51,221 nt of DNA from Thiomonas sp. X19 (GTDB taxonomy: Bacteria > Pseudomonadota > Gammaproteobacteria > Burkholderiales > Burkholderiaceae_C): NCBI RefSeq assembly GCF_900089495.1, contig NZ_LT605203.1, positions 2,448,961 through 2,500,181 on the forward strand. Direction: 5' to 3'. A program made the position numbers and the translations under genes. Shown here in pieces: positions 19,384 through 27,464 of the stretch. The first letter of the stretch is position 1, and each line of letters opens with the position of its first letter. The notes under the pieces are model-generated. The model was not told where the DNA came from and searched no databases. It saw nothing but the letters and a program-made list of their open reading frames with translations.

Positions 19384-20190
19384 ATGGGCTTTCTCGCTGG
19401 CAAACGCATCCTGATCACGGGCTTGCTCTCCAACCGTTCCATCGCTTACGGCATTGCGCAAGCGTGCCACCGCGAGGGTGCCGAACTCGCCTTCACCTAT
19501 GTGGGGGAGCGCTTCCTGGATCGCACCAAGGGCTTCGCTGCGGAGTTCGGCAGCCAACTCATTTTTCCCTGCGACGTGGCCGACGACGCCCAGATCGACG
19601 CCCTGTTCCACGATCTTGGCGCACAGTGGCCGCAACTCGACGGGTTGGTCCACTCCATCGGCTTTGCCCCGCGCGAAGCCATTGCCGGCGACTTCATCGA
19701 CGGCCTGACGCGTGAAGGTTTTCGTGTCGCGCACGACATCTCCGCCTACTCCTTTCCGGCGCTGGCGAAAGCTGCATTGCCCATGCTCCAAGCCAGCGCG
19801 GCCGCTGGCCATTTGCCCTCGCTCATCACCATGACCTACCTCGGCGCCGAGCGCGTCGTCCCCAACTACAACACCATGGGCGTGGCCAAGGCCGCGCTCG
19901 AAGCCACCGTGCGCTACATGGCCGAATCGCTCGGCCCGCGCGGCATGCGCGTGAATGGCGTGAGCGCCGGCCCGATCAAGACGCTCGCAGCCTCGGGCAT
20001 CGCCGACTTCGGCAAGATGCTCAAGTTCAACGAAACCAGCACGCCCTTGCGCCGCAATGTCACCATCGAACAGGTCGGCAACGCAAGCGCCTTCCTATTG
20101 TCGGATCTGGCCAGCGGCATCACCGCCGAAGTCCTGCATGTCGACGCCGGCATGCACGCCGTCGTCGGCGGCTTGGCAGCGCAGATCTGA
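19384..20190 (+). CDS. fabI: Enoyl-ACP reductase (NADH) FabI
   Basis: FabI catalyses the last reduction of the type II fatty-acid cycle and is the triclosan target class. The 268 residues start [20 protein letters not shown], with the modified Gly-rich NAD site of FabI. SDR-type catalytic residues are in [14 protein letters not shown] (Tyr-x6-Lys), and [11 protein letters not shown] is the substrate-loop signature. The ATG at 19384 has AGGA upstream. Its stop codon lies in the 8-bp target duplicated by the IS1-family insertion (20189-20196), so the element landed exactly at the gene end without damaging it. Confidence 0.96.
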   Translation: MGFLAGKRILITGLLSNRSIAYGIAQACHREGAELAFTYVGERFLDRTKGFAAEFGSQLIFPCDVADDAQIDALFHDLGAQWPQLDGLVHSIGFAPREAIAGDFIDGLTREGFRVAHDISAYSFPALAKAALPMLQASAAAGHLPSLITMTYLGAERVVPNYNTMGVAKAALEATVRYMAESLGPRGMRVNGVSAGPIKTLAASGIADFGKMLKFNETSTPLRRNVTIEQVGNASAFLLSDLASGITAEVLHVDAGMHAVVGGLAAQI

Positions 20191-20196
20191 GGCTTG
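20189..20196 (+). repeat. Left 8-bp target-site duplication (GAGGCTTG)
   Basis: GAGGCTTG here is repeated exactly at 23335-23342 on the far side of the IS1-family element; IS1 elements make 8-9 bp duplications. The first two bases belong to the fabI stop codon. Confidence 0.85.
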
Positions 20197-20306
20197 GGTA
20201 GTGTCTCAGTTTGAACGTAACGGCACTTGACGCTGCTGTGTGGGCTGCTAGGCTTAGATCATCATGAAAGCACGTTCAACCAAGAAGCTTGATCTGAACC
20301 AGCTAG

Positions 20307-21908
20307 GAGACTGTCGGACTTTGCGGTCTTCCGGATGAAGACGCTATCCGAGACAATTGCTGCTGCACAACCGAGAGCCCGAGCCGATGAGCCGCTTCGT
20401 CCCTGTTGACCGAGACACCGCATATCTGTTGCCACCGTCGGTGGACGAATGGCTGCCCACTGATCACTTGGCGCGCTTCGTGGTCGAAGTCATCGAGCAG
20501 CTTGATCTGGGCGATCTGGCCCGACAGTACGCAGGCCGGGGCTCGGCGGCGCACCATCCGGCGGTGCTGCTGGGCCTGCTGATCTACGGCTACGCCAACG
20601 GCGTGCACTCCAGCCGCAAGATCGAGCGGGCGACCTACGACTCGGTGGCGTTCCGCTTTGTTGCGGCCAATACCCACCCCGATCACGACACGCTGGCGAC
20701 GTTCCGCCGCCGCTTCTTGAAGGAGGTGGAGGCACTGTTCGTGCAGGTGCTGGTTCTGGCGCGCGAGATGAAGCTGCTCAAGCTCGGACACATCGCGCTG
20801 GATGGCACCAAGATCGACGCCAACGCCAGCAAGCACAAGGCCTTGTCGTGGGCTCATGCCAACAAGATCGAGGCGCAGCTGCGCCAGGAAGTACAAACGC
20901 TGCTGGCGCTGGCAGAGAACAGCGACCGCGCGACGGTACCCGACGGCATGGATGTGCCGGCGGAGATCGCCCTGCGTGCAGATCGCTTGAGCGCAATCGC
21001 GCAGGCCAAGGCCAAGATCGAGCAGCGCGCCAGCGAACGCCATCAGGTCGAGCAGCAGGAGTACGAGGCCAAGACCGCCAAGCGCCAAGCCCAGCGCGAG
21101 GCGGGCAAGAAGCCGCGCGGCAAGGACCCTGAGCCGCCAGAGGCCGGCCCCCGGAGCAGCGATCAGGTCAACCTCACGGATGAAGAGTCGCGCATCATGC
21201 CCGTGTCGGGTGGGGGCTTCGAGCAAAGCTACAACGCACAAGCCGGCGTGGACATCGCGACGATGATGGTGATCACCCAGCATGTGAGCCAGGCATCCAA
21301 CGACAAGCGCGAAGTTGTGCCTACGCTGCAGCAGATCCAAGCGTTACCCGCGGTGCTGGGCGAGGTGCACACGCTCATCACGGACAACGGCTTCTTCAGC
21401 CAAGCCAACGTGATCGCGTGCAACGACGCGGGTATCGAGCCGCTGCTGGCGCTCAAGCGGGAGTCGCATCACACGCCGGTGATGGGGCGCTTTGCACCCG
21501 ATGTGCCCGAGCCCCAGACGACGGATCCGCTCGTGCAGATGGCACACCGCCTGGGCACGCAAGCAGGCCGAGCCCTGTACGGCCTGCGCAAGCAGACAGT
21601 GGAGCCGGTGTTCGGCATCATCAAGCAAGTGATGGGTTGGCGCCAGATGAGCATGCGCGGGCTGGCCAAGGCACAAGGCGAATGGAGCTTGGTGACCATG
21701 GCTTGGAACATCAAGCGCATGCACGTCCTGCGAGCCGCGTGAGGGCAATAGTGCGCCCCGACCACGCCAAAACCGAGTCCCCAGGCCGCCCCATGTGCCC
21801 TCACAGTGTCTCGCCAACCATCGAGAGCGTTCGATCAGCGCGCCGCTGTCAAAAAAAACGCGTCGCACTGATCAATCGGATTCGCTCGGGTTCAAGTCCG
21901 ACAGCCTC
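20307..21908 (+). mobile_element. IS1182-family element nested in the IS1 element
   Basis: The ends form an inverted repeat, GGAGACTGTCGGACTT at the left against its near-exact complement at the right. They are flanked by CTAG at 20303-20306 and 21909-21912, a likely 4-bp target duplication. Because CTAG is palindromic it can also be read as part of the repeat. The element carries one transposase gene. Confidence 0.8.
20387..21742 (+). CDS. IS1182-family transposase
   Basis: A DDE transposase of 451 residues from the ATG at 20387; an in-frame ATG lies 10 codons upstream. The N-terminal DUF772-type domain has RFVPVDRDTAYLLPPSVDEW and HPAVLLGLLIYGYANGVHSS. The first catalytic Asp is in HIALDGTKIDANASK. 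A long charged helical insertion follows (about 215-265). The second Asp is in LITDNGFFSQAN and the Glu in KQTVEPVFGIIKQVMGWRQ. No frameshift is seen, so it is probably active. Confidence 0.9.
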   Translation: MSRFVPVDRDTAYLLPPSVDEWLPTDHLARFVVEVIEQLDLGDLARQYAGRGSAAHHPAVLLGLLIYGYANGVHSSRKIERATYDSVAFRFVAANTHPDHDTLATFRRRFLKEVEALFVQVLVLAREMKLLKLGHIALDGTKIDANASKHKALSWAHANKIEAQLRQEVQTLLALAENSDRATVPDGMDVPAEIALRADRLSAIAQAKAKIEQRASERHQVEQQEYEAKTAKRQAQREAGKKPRGKDPEPPEAGPRSSDQVNLTDEESRIMPVSGGGFEQSYNAQAGVDIATMMVITQHVSQASNDKREVVPTLQQIQALPAVLGEVHTLITDNGFFSQANVIACNDAGIEPLLALKRESHHTPVMGRFAPDVPEPQTTDPLVQMAHRLGTQAGRALYGLRKQTVEPVFGIIKQVMGWRQMSMRGLAKAQGEWSLVTMAWNIKRMHVLRAA

Positions 21909-22329
21909 CTAGCCCTGCTTGGGGCGGCAACTGGCTGCCCTTGAATTGCTCGTAGACGCGCTGATACAGGGCCACATTCAAGAAGGCATCAACTCGAGAC
22001 GAGCGTGCATGCTCTGGGTCGATGATCTTTTTACCGAGTTCAGTCAGGGTGATTCGTCCTCCGCGTTCGTAGGTCAACAGGCCGTATGCCTTCGCACCAA
22101 GTACGCGCATTCGGAAGCCGCCACCCTTGGCTTCCATCCCAAGACCTGCAGCCAGTTGGTCATAGTCGCACGCTGTTCCACCAACGTTGTGGACCGCCTT
22201 AACAACCTCAATAGCATTGTCCAAGTCGGTGTATGTAAATTCGATGGTCGAGCGTTCGCGCTCGGACGGTTGTTGGCTTTGGGCGGCCTCTCCCGTGCCC
22301 CTCTTCTGCGCTTCCGGTGTGCTATTCAT
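21892..22329 (-). CDS. Passenger gene, winged-helix-like protein (3' end replaced)
   Basis: The product is a 145-residue protein of unknown function, read divergently from the IS1 transposase. The N-terminus is polar (MNSTPEAQKRGTGEAAQSQQ). The middle resembles a winged-helix reader: YTDLDNAIEVVKAVHNVGG, then YDQLAAGLGM and LTELGKKIIDP. It vaguely recalls DUF5343-type proteins. AGGAG sits 6 nt before the ATG. The IS1182 insertion at CTAG replaces the native tail with GGCRT; without it the frame would read 13 more codons and stop. Function unknown. Confidence 0.6.
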   Translation of the reverse strand: MNSTPEAQKRGTGEAAQSQQPSERERSTIEFTYTDLDNAIEVVKAVHNVGGTACDYDQLAAGLGMEAKGGGFRMRVLGAKAYGLLTYERGGRITLTELGKKIIDPEHARSSRVDAFLNVALYQRVYEQFKGSQLPPQAGLGGCRT

Positions 22330-22425
22330 GGGCTACTCCTGACTTTTGTCGGTCGGTGTCGCAGATTTTAGATCACCAGAAAGAAGTTACGCAATAGTTA
22401 AAAAGCGAATCGGAAAATAAACTCT

Positions 22426-22454
22426 TGCTAATTGTCTTCTTCTGGTCTATAGTT
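22426..22454 (+). promoter_or_regulatory. Sigma70-type promoter for the IS1-family transposase
   Basis: TTGCTA (22426-22431), 17 bp and TATAGT (22449-22454) lie 23 bp before the transposase ATG, in an AT-rich gap between the passenger gene and the transposase. Confidence 0.6.
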
Positions 22455-22476
22455 CAGTTCAAGCGAGGGCCTGAAC

Positions 22477-23304
22477 ATGAACCGACTCCCCATTGAGAAG
22501 CGCGCACAGATCATCGGCCTCCTGGTCGAGGGAAACAGCATGCGCGCCATCACGCGGCTTGTCGGGGTATCGATCAACACCGTCACGAAACTGCTTGAGG
22601 ATGTTGGTTTTTCCTGCTCGCTCTATCAGAACGAGGTCATGCGCAACCTGCCGTGCAAGCGCGTGCAGTGCGATGAAATCTGGGCCTTCTGCGGCAGCAA
22701 GGAAAAGAACGTCACAGCCGAGCATCGTGGTGAGCTTGGCTATGGCGACGTGTACACCTGGACGGCAATCGATGCCGACACCAAACTCGTACCCTCGTTC
22801 CTAGTCGGTCGTCGGGACGCGTCCTATGCGCATGAGTTCATCCAGGATTTGGCTGGGCGTATGGCAAGTCGCGTACAGCTGACCACGGATGGTCACAAGG
22901 CATACATCACCGCCGTCGAAGCAGCCTTCTCAGGCGAGATCGACTACGCCATGCTGGTCAAGCTGTACGGCGAAGCGCCGAAGGAAGATCAGCGCCGCTA
23001 CAGCCTGACCGAGTTCCGTGGCACCACCCAAGGCGTCGTGTCGGGCAACCCTGACCCGAAGCACATCTCGACCAGCTACGTCGAGCGCCAGAATCTCACA
23101 ATGCGCATGAGCATGCGTCGCTTCACGCGGCTGACCAATGGGTTCAGCAAGAAGGTACAGAACCTGGAGCATGCGGTGTCGCTGCACTTCATGCACTACA
23201 ACTTCGCTCGCATCCACAAGACTCTGCGCGTGACGCCGGCCATGGAAGCCGGCATCGCCGATCACGCCTGGACGCTGGAAGAGATCGCGCGGTTGGCCGA
23301 CTGA
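22477..23304 (+). CDS. IS1-family transposase
   Basis: A single-ORF, 275-residue transposase. The N-terminal HTH is MNRLPIEKRAQIIGLLVEGN then RAITRLVGVSINTVTKLL. The catalytic domain has VQCDEIWAFCGSKEKN (first Asp), TTDGHKAYITAVE (second Asp) and SYVERQNLTMRMSMRRFTR (Glu), with the IS1-type end NFARIHKTLRVTPAMEAG. Unlike IS1 itself no frameshift is needed. Complete. Confidence 0.88.
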   Translation: MNRLPIEKRAQIIGLLVEGNSMRAITRLVGVSINTVTKLLEDVGFSCSLYQNEVMRNLPCKRVQCDEIWAFCGSKEKNVTAEHRGELGYGDVYTWTAIDADTKLVPSFLVGRRDASYAHEFIQDLAGRMASRVQLTTDGHKAYITAVEAAFSGEIDYAMLVKLYGEAPKEDQRRYSLTEFRGTTQGVVSGNPDPKHISTSYVERQNLTMRMSMRRFTRLTNGFSKKVQNLEHAVSLHFMHYNFARIHKTLRVTPAMEAGIADHAWTLEEIARLAD

Positions 23305-23334
23305 AGGCTGTCACATCCAAACTGAGACACTACC

Positions 23335-23342
23335 GAGGCTTG
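23335..23342 (+). repeat. Right 8-bp target-site duplication (GAGGCTTG)
   Basis: Exact copy of 20189-20196. It ends 9 bp before the -35 box of the tRNA promoter, so the insertion separated fabI from the tRNA genes without breaking the promoter core. Confidence 0.85.
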
Positions 23343-23351
23343 CGCTTTCAG

Positions 23352-23379
23352 TTGACAGTGCACCTTTTTGCGGTATTAT
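23352..23379 (+). promoter_or_regulatory. Strong sigma70 promoter of tRNA-Gly
   Basis: A consensus TTGACA (23352-23357), 16-bp spacer and TATTAT (23374-23379) lie 10 bp before the mature tRNA-Gly 5' end. This is typical of stable-RNA promoters. Confidence 0.8.
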
Positions 23380-23389
23380 CTCTGGCTTC

Positions 23390-23465
23390 GCGGGAATAGC
23401 TCAGTTGGTAGAGCGCAACCTTGCCAAGGTTGAGGTCGCGAGTTCGAGCCTCGTTTCCCGCTCCA
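23390..23465 (+). tRNA. tRNA-Gly (anticodon GCC)
   Basis: 76 nt including encoded CCA. The acceptor stem GCGGGAA pairs with TTCCCGC, and anticodon loop TTGCCAA gives GCC, decoding GGC/GGT. The T-arm contains GTTCGAG. A terminator follows 31 bp later. Confidence 0.97.
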
Positions 23466-23496
23466 AATATTGAACGCGTTTGATGTTGTTCCAAAC

Positions 23497-23525
23497 AAGG
23501 GAAGCCCTGCACTTCCCTTTTTTTT
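23497..23525 (+). terminator. Intrinsic terminator after tRNA-Gly
   Basis: AAGGGAAG pairs with CTTCCCTT around a 7-base loop, followed by six more Ts. It separates tRNA-Gly from tRNA-Cys, so the downstream tRNAs probably have their own promoter; TTGACT near 23619 is a candidate -35 with only a weak -10. Confidence 0.85.
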
Positions 23526-23651
23526 CGGCGAGAATTTGGACATGTGCGCACAGCACAAGCAAGGCGCCACGGCCTGCAACGCGCATGCATGAACATACGG
23601 TCTCGCGGCCTGTGCGTTGACTCCAAACCTTTCGTTAAGCAGCCTACCCTT

Positions 23652-23725
23652 GGCGGGGTGGCAGAGTGGTTATGCAGCGGCCTGCAAAGCCGTCTATGCC
23701 GGTTCGATTCCGACCCCCGCCTCCA
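23652..23725 (+). tRNA. tRNA-Cys (anticodon GCA)
   Basis: 74 nt including CCA. The acceptor GGCGGGG pairs with CCCCGCC, anticodon loop CTGCAAA gives GCA, and the T-arm has GGTTCGATTCC. The D-loop is compact, as usual for tRNA-Cys. Confidence 0.96.
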
Positions 23726-23769
23726 GCATCCATGCAGCAGCCCTTGCTAGCCTTACATCGATGCGACTT

Positions 23770-23862
23770 GCCCGGATGGCGAAATTGGTAGACGCAGCGG
23801 ACTTAAAATCCGCCGCTTTCCTGAAAAGGGGCGTGCCGGTTCGACCCCGGCTCCGGGCACCA
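23770..23862 (+). tRNA. tRNA-Leu (anticodon TAA)
   Basis: A class II tRNA of 93 nt with a long variable arm. The acceptor GCCCGGA pairs with TCCGGGC, anticodon loop ACTTAAAAT gives TAA, and CCA is encoded at 23860-23862. The final A is also the first base of the ATG of the next gene. Confidence 0.96.
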
Positions 23863-25166
23863 TGACCTTTCCTCGCCTCGCGCTGTGCGTGCTGCTTGCC
23901 TGCAGCATCCCGCTGGCCTCGGGCGCTGAGCATCTGACCGCCAAGCCGCCCGATCACTGGGTTGGTTCATGGATGGCGGCGCCTCAGGCCGTGTCGCTGA
24001 ACCCGGCGGCACCGGGCTTCAACCGCGCTCCGACTCTGGACGGGGTGACAGTACGCCAGATTGTGCTGCCCACGCTTTCAGGCAAGGCTTTGCGGCTGCG
24101 CATCAGCAATCGTTTCGGCACGCAGGCCTTGCGCATTGGCGGAGTGACCGTGGCGGCATCCGCGCATGGCGCAGCAGTGCAGCGGGACACGCTGCATGAG
24201 GTCACCTTCGATGGCGGGGATGCGCTGTCGATACCAGCCGGGCAGGCGTTGCTGAGCGATGCCGTTGCGTTGCCGGTCGTGGCGGGCAAGGCCATGACGG
24301 TCAGCTTCTGGATGCCTGATCGCATCGCGTCCACGACCTGGCACAAGATTGCCAGCCAGGTCAACTTCATTGCCGCCCACGGCAATTTCAGCAAGGACGC
24401 CAGCGGCGCGGCTTTTCAGCGGCGTTTCACCGCCTACCTCTGGCTCGACGGTATGGACGTCGAGGTCGGCCCGAGCGAGCACGGCGCGGCGCTGGTGACC
24501 ATCGGCGACTCGATCACCGATGGCATGCGTTCGACACTCAACGCCAACCGGCGCTGGCCGGATGATCTTGCCAGGCGCTTGCGCGCGGCCGGCATGCATC
24601 ACCTGGCCGTGCTCAACGCCGGCATCAGCGGCAACCGTCTGCTCCATGACTCGCCTTGCTATGGCCCGAGCCTGTTGCAGCGGTTTTCGCGCGACGCGCT
24701 CGGGCAGCCAGGCGTTCGTGCCGTCATCCTCCTGGTTGGCATCAACGACATCAATTTCGGCTTCGTGCCACCCCACCCTGGCCTGGACTGCGATGTGCCG
24801 CATGTGAAAGTGACCGCGGCCGAACTGATCGCGGGCTACGAGGACTTGATTGCTCAAGCGCATGCGAGGGGTGTGGCCATCTATGGCGGCACCATCACCC
24901 CCGCGAGTCTGCCAGCCAGTCGCGAAGCCATCCGGCAGGCGGTGAATGCCTGGATGCGCAGCGGTGGCGCCTTTGATGGGGTCATCGATTTTGATGCGGC
25001 GCTGCGTGACCCTGCGCACCCAGCCCGTTTGCTGCCACGCTTCGACAGCGGCGACCACGTGCACCCCAGCGATGCAGGCTATGCCGCCATGGCAGGAGCC
25101 GTGCCGATTCGATTTTTACGACTCGCTGCCCCCAGCGCCGTGGGCCTTGCCGAACAGACTCGCTAG
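23862..25166 (+). CDS. Secreted SGNH/GDSL-family hydrolase
   Basis: A predicted periplasmic or secreted esterase of 434 residues. A Sec signal peptide is evident (hydrophobic ALCVLLACSIPLASGA, cleavage near residue 22). SGNH blocks: I, VTIGDSITDG with nucleophile Ser217; II, NAGISGNR; III, VGINDI; V, DHVHPSDAGY with the Asp-His pair. An N-terminal beta-domain (about 30-200) precedes the catalytic fold. The ATG shares its A with the tRNA-Leu CCA end, and no Shine-Dalgarno is possible outside the tRNA. No downstream start would keep the signal peptide. The stop overlaps the convergent hxlR-type gene by 4 nt. Confidence 0.85.
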   Translation: MTFPRLALCVLLACSIPLASGAEHLTAKPPDHWVGSWMAAPQAVSLNPAAPGFNRAPTLDGVTVRQIVLPTLSGKALRLRISNRFGTQALRIGGVTVAASAHGAAVQRDTLHEVTFDGGDALSIPAGQALLSDAVALPVVAGKAMTVSFWMPDRIASTTWHKIASQVNFIAAHGNFSKDASGAAFQRRFTAYLWLDGMDVEVGPSEHGAALVTIGDSITDGMRSTLNANRRWPDDLARRLRAAGMHHLAVLNAGISGNRLLHDSPCYGPSLLQRFSRDALGQPGVRAVILLVGINDINFGFVPPHPGLDCDVPHVKVTAAELIAGYEDLIAQAHARGVAIYGGTITPASLPASREAIRQAVNAWMRSGGAFDGVIDFDAALRDPAHPARLLPRFDSGDHVHPSDAGYAAMAGAVPIRFLRLAAPSAVGLAEQTR

Positions 25167-25561
25167 GCAGCTGTCGCCAGCACGGTGGTCTTCTCAGGGC
25201 CGGCGGAGGCTGGCTGGGCAAAGGCCCGGCCTGCGCGAACATCTTCTTCGCTCCATTTGCGCGCAAGCGCGTCCAGTGCGTCGAGCACCGGCGAGAGCTC
25301 GGCGCCACGCTGGGTGAGGCTGTAGGTCACTTGCGGCGGAATGGTCATCAGCGGTTCGCGGTGAACCACGCCGGCGTCGCCCAGCATCCTGAGCCGTTCG
25401 GTCAAGACCCGTGAGGAGATCCCTGGAATCAGACGCTTGAGCACACCAAAGCGCTGCGGCCCCTGCTGCCGCAAGGTCCAGAGGATGTAACTGGTCCAAG
25501 GCCCCATCAGGATGCGCAACAGCGCGTTCATCGGACATTCGACGGTGGTTTCGCTTGACAT
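25163..25561 (-). CDS. HxlR-family transcriptional regulator
   Basis: A 132-residue winged-helix regulator of the HxlR/YodB/QorR group. Cys9 in VECPM is the conserved N-terminal cysteine that senses quinones or disulfide stress in characterised members. The HTH core is PWTSYILWTLRQQGPQRFGV, then ISSRVLTERLRMLGDAGVV; TYSLTQRGAELSPVL is the wing. It is divergent from wrbA, the expected quinone-reductase target, with a dyad operator candidate between them. It has an extended Ala-rich tail. Confidence 0.9.
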   Translation of the reverse strand: MSSETTVECPMNALLRILMGPWTSYILWTLRQQGPQRFGVLKRLIPGISSRVLTERLRMLGDAGVVHREPLMTIPPQVTYSLTQRGAELSPVLDALDALARKWSEEDVRAGRAFAQPASAGPEKTTVLATAA

Positions 25562-25666
25562 GGCTGGGTCTCATGAATGCGCCAGGATGGCGACTACATC
25601 TCGAATCTCGGCTGAGATGTCCACTTCGCCACGGGCCCGATACGTAAGCATTGGTAAAACCATGCA

Positions 25667-25682
25667 GTTACTAAAAAGTACC
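25667..25682. promoter_or_regulatory. Candidate HxlR operator
   Basis: GTTACT-AAAA-AGTACC is a near-perfect dyad (TACT-N4-AGTA core), resembling the TACT/AGTA-rich boxes bound by YodB/QorR-type HxlR regulators. It lies in the 188-bp gap between the divergent regulator and wrbA. Confidence 0.5.
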
Positions 25683-25749
25683 TACTTCATTTTTACAACC
25701 AATGAATGCATCATAAGGTCTTCAACCACCACCCTACAAGGAGTTTTTC

Positions 25750-26352
25750 ATGGCCAAAGTTCTTGTTCTGTACTACAGCACCTGGGGGCATATCGAGCGC
25801 ATGGCGCAGGAAGTGGCCGAAGGCGTGCGTTCGGTTCCGGGCGTCGACGTGACGATCAAGCGTGTGCCCGAAACCATGCCCCCGGAGACTGTGGCCGCGA
25901 TCCACGCCAAGACCGAGCAAGCCGCTCCGATCGCCAAGCCGGAAGAACTGGCCGAGTATGACGCCGTCATCTTCGGCACCCCAACCCGCTTCGGCAATAT
26001 GTGCGGGCAGATGCGCAACTTCCTCGACCAGACCGGCGGCCTCTGGCAGCAGGGCAAGCTGGTGGGCAAGGTGGGCAGCGTGTTCGCCAGTACCGCCACC
26101 CAGCATGGCGGTCAGGAAACCACCATCACCTCGTTCCACACGACCTTGTTTCACCAGGGCATGATCGTGGTGGGCGTGCCCTACGCCTGCCCCCAACTCA
26201 CCAATATGGACGAAATCTCTGGCGGCACGCCCTACGGCGCCACCACCATGAGCAAGGGCGACGGCAGCCGCATGCCAAGCGCCAACGAACTGGCCATTGC
26301 CAAGTTTCAGGGTGCGCATGTCGCTGGCATCACGAAAAAGCTCTTCGGCTGA
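25750..26352 (+). CDS. wrbA: NAD(P)H:quinone oxidoreductase WrbA
   Basis: A flavodoxin-like FMN enzyme that reduces quinones by two electrons, avoiding semiquinones. The 200 residues include the FMN phosphate loop [38 protein letters not shown] and [13 protein letters not shown], all WrbA signatures. AAGGAG lies 7 nt before the ATG. Placement opposite an HxlR regulator suggests quinone or redox induction. Confidence 0.95.
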   Translation: MAKVLVLYYSTWGHIERMAQEVAEGVRSVPGVDVTIKRVPETMPPETVAAIHAKTEQAAPIAKPEELAEYDAVIFGTPTRFGNMCGQMRNFLDQTGGLWQQGKLVGKVGSVFASTATQHGGQETTITSFHTTLFHQGMIVVGVPYACPQLTNMDEISGGTPYGATTMSKGDGSRMPSANELAIAKFQGAHVAGITKKLFG

Positions 26353-26549
26353 AGCAGGAGCGTGGCACAGGGTGGGCGCCGGAGACGGTGCGTGATGGAC
26401 AGTCCATTGCGAGTGCACGGCGTGGCCGGTCAGCGCGCGGCGGCTGCGCCCACCGTTGTCCACGCTGATGGGGACGCCAATCAGCGCGCCGAGCATGATG
26501 ATCGGCCGCTGGCCAGCCGTTTCATGCTGGCTCGTGTTGACGCGGCGAC
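26353..26549. other. Intergenic, no supported feature
   Basis: This 197-bp gap lies between convergent wrbA and pssA. Small open frames are present but none has support, and no clear intrinsic terminator is visible. Confidence 0.4.
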
Positions 26550-27446
26550 CTAACCGTGCAGCCCACGCTCGTCGGGCTCGTCCGTTGAGGTGGAAATCAC
26601 GCTGGCCGTTTTACCGTGAAAGCGGCGCCAGGCATACAGCACGTAACCCGACAGCGCGTACAGCACGAACAGGCCAAACAATACCAGCGGCGGTCGGTAG
26701 GCGATCAAGCCAATGAGCAGAACGATCAGGAACATCGTGATGAACGGCACGCTGCGCCGCAGGCTCACGGCCTTGAAACTGTAGAACGGCACATTGGTCA
26801 CCATGGTGACGCCGGCAAACGCGGTGATGGCGAAGGCGACCCAGGGCACATGGGTGCCGAGAACGCTGGCATCCGACATGATCCAGATGAACCCCGCCAC
26901 CAGCGCTGCAGCGGCCGGGCTGGGCAAGCCCTGGAAGTAATTCTTGTCGACCACGCCGATATTGGTGTTGAACCGCGCCAGGCGCAGCGCCGCTCCGGCA
27001 CAGTAGACGAAAGCCGCGAGCCAGCCCAGTTTACCCAGACCGTGAAGGGACCACTGGTACATGATGAGCGCCGGCGCCGCACCGAACGACACCATGTCGG
27101 CCAGCGAGTCGAATTGCGCGCCGAACTCGCTCTGGGTATGGGTCAGGCGGGCAACCCGGCCGTCCAGGCTGTCGAGCACCATCGCGGCAAAGATGGCCGT
27201 GGCGGCCAGGTCGTAGCGTTGCCCCATGGCCATGACGATGGCGTAGAAACCGGCGAACAAAGCCGCAGCCGTGAATGAGTTGGGCAGCAGGTAAATGCCG
27301 CGCCGGTGGCGCTGCGGCAGGTGATGCAAGTCTTCTCCCGGATCGGGCAGACCTGGGTCCAGGCCTTCGTCCTCGTCTGCCGCGCGCTTGCTGCCGCCAC
27401 CCGACCGCTGGGCGGAGTCTGGAAATCGTGTGACGTTACGTGGCAT
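26550..27446 (-). CDS. pssA: CDP-diacylglycerol-serine O-phosphatidyltransferase
   Basis: The enzyme makes phosphatidylserine from CDP-diacylglycerol and serine in the inner membrane. The 298 residues hold the CDP-alcohol phosphatidyltransferase motif LDSLDGRVARLTHTQSEFG followed by AQFDSLADMVSFG, and about eight membrane segments. The N-terminal ~45 residues are polar (PDSAQRSGGGSKRAADEDEG) and the C-terminus is a polar tail. It is 18 bp downstream of psd, so consecutive steps of phosphatidylethanolamine synthesis are linked. Confidence 0.93.
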   Translation of the reverse strand: MPRNVTRFPDSAQRSGGGSKRAADEDEGLDPGLPDPGEDLHHLPQRHRRGIYLLPNSFTAAALFAGFYAIVMAMGQRYDLAATAIFAAMVLDSLDGRVARLTHTQSEFGAQFDSLADMVSFGAAPALIMYQWSLHGLGKLGWLAAFVYCAGAALRLARFNTNIGVVDKNYFQGLPSPAAAALVAGFIWIMSDASVLGTHVPWVAFAITAFAGVTMVTNVPFYSFKAVSLRRSVPFITMFLIVLLIGLIAYRPPLVLFGLFVLYALSGYVLYAWRRFHGKTASVISTSTDEPDERGLHG

Positions 27447-27464
27447 GGCGAGTTCCCCCTGGAT

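Larger units (their letters stand above)
20197..23334 (+). mobile_element. IS1-family element with passenger gene, split by IS1182
   Basis: The terminal inverted repeat begins GGTAGTGTCTCAGTTTG on the left and ends in its exact complement on the right. An 8-bp GAGGCTTG target duplication flanks it. Its total length is 3138 bp. Removing the nested IS1182 element with one CTAG leaves about 1.53 kb, longer than classical IS1 because it carries a second, divergent gene. Contents are the left end, the nested IS1182, a reverse-strand passenger gene, a promoter and an IS1-type transposase. Confidence 0.85.

Noticed and set aside
20264..20302. Short plus-strand frame MKARSTKKLDLNQL at the IS1 left end
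   Set aside because: After removing IS1182 it stops within about 24 codons; there is no evidence that it is translated.
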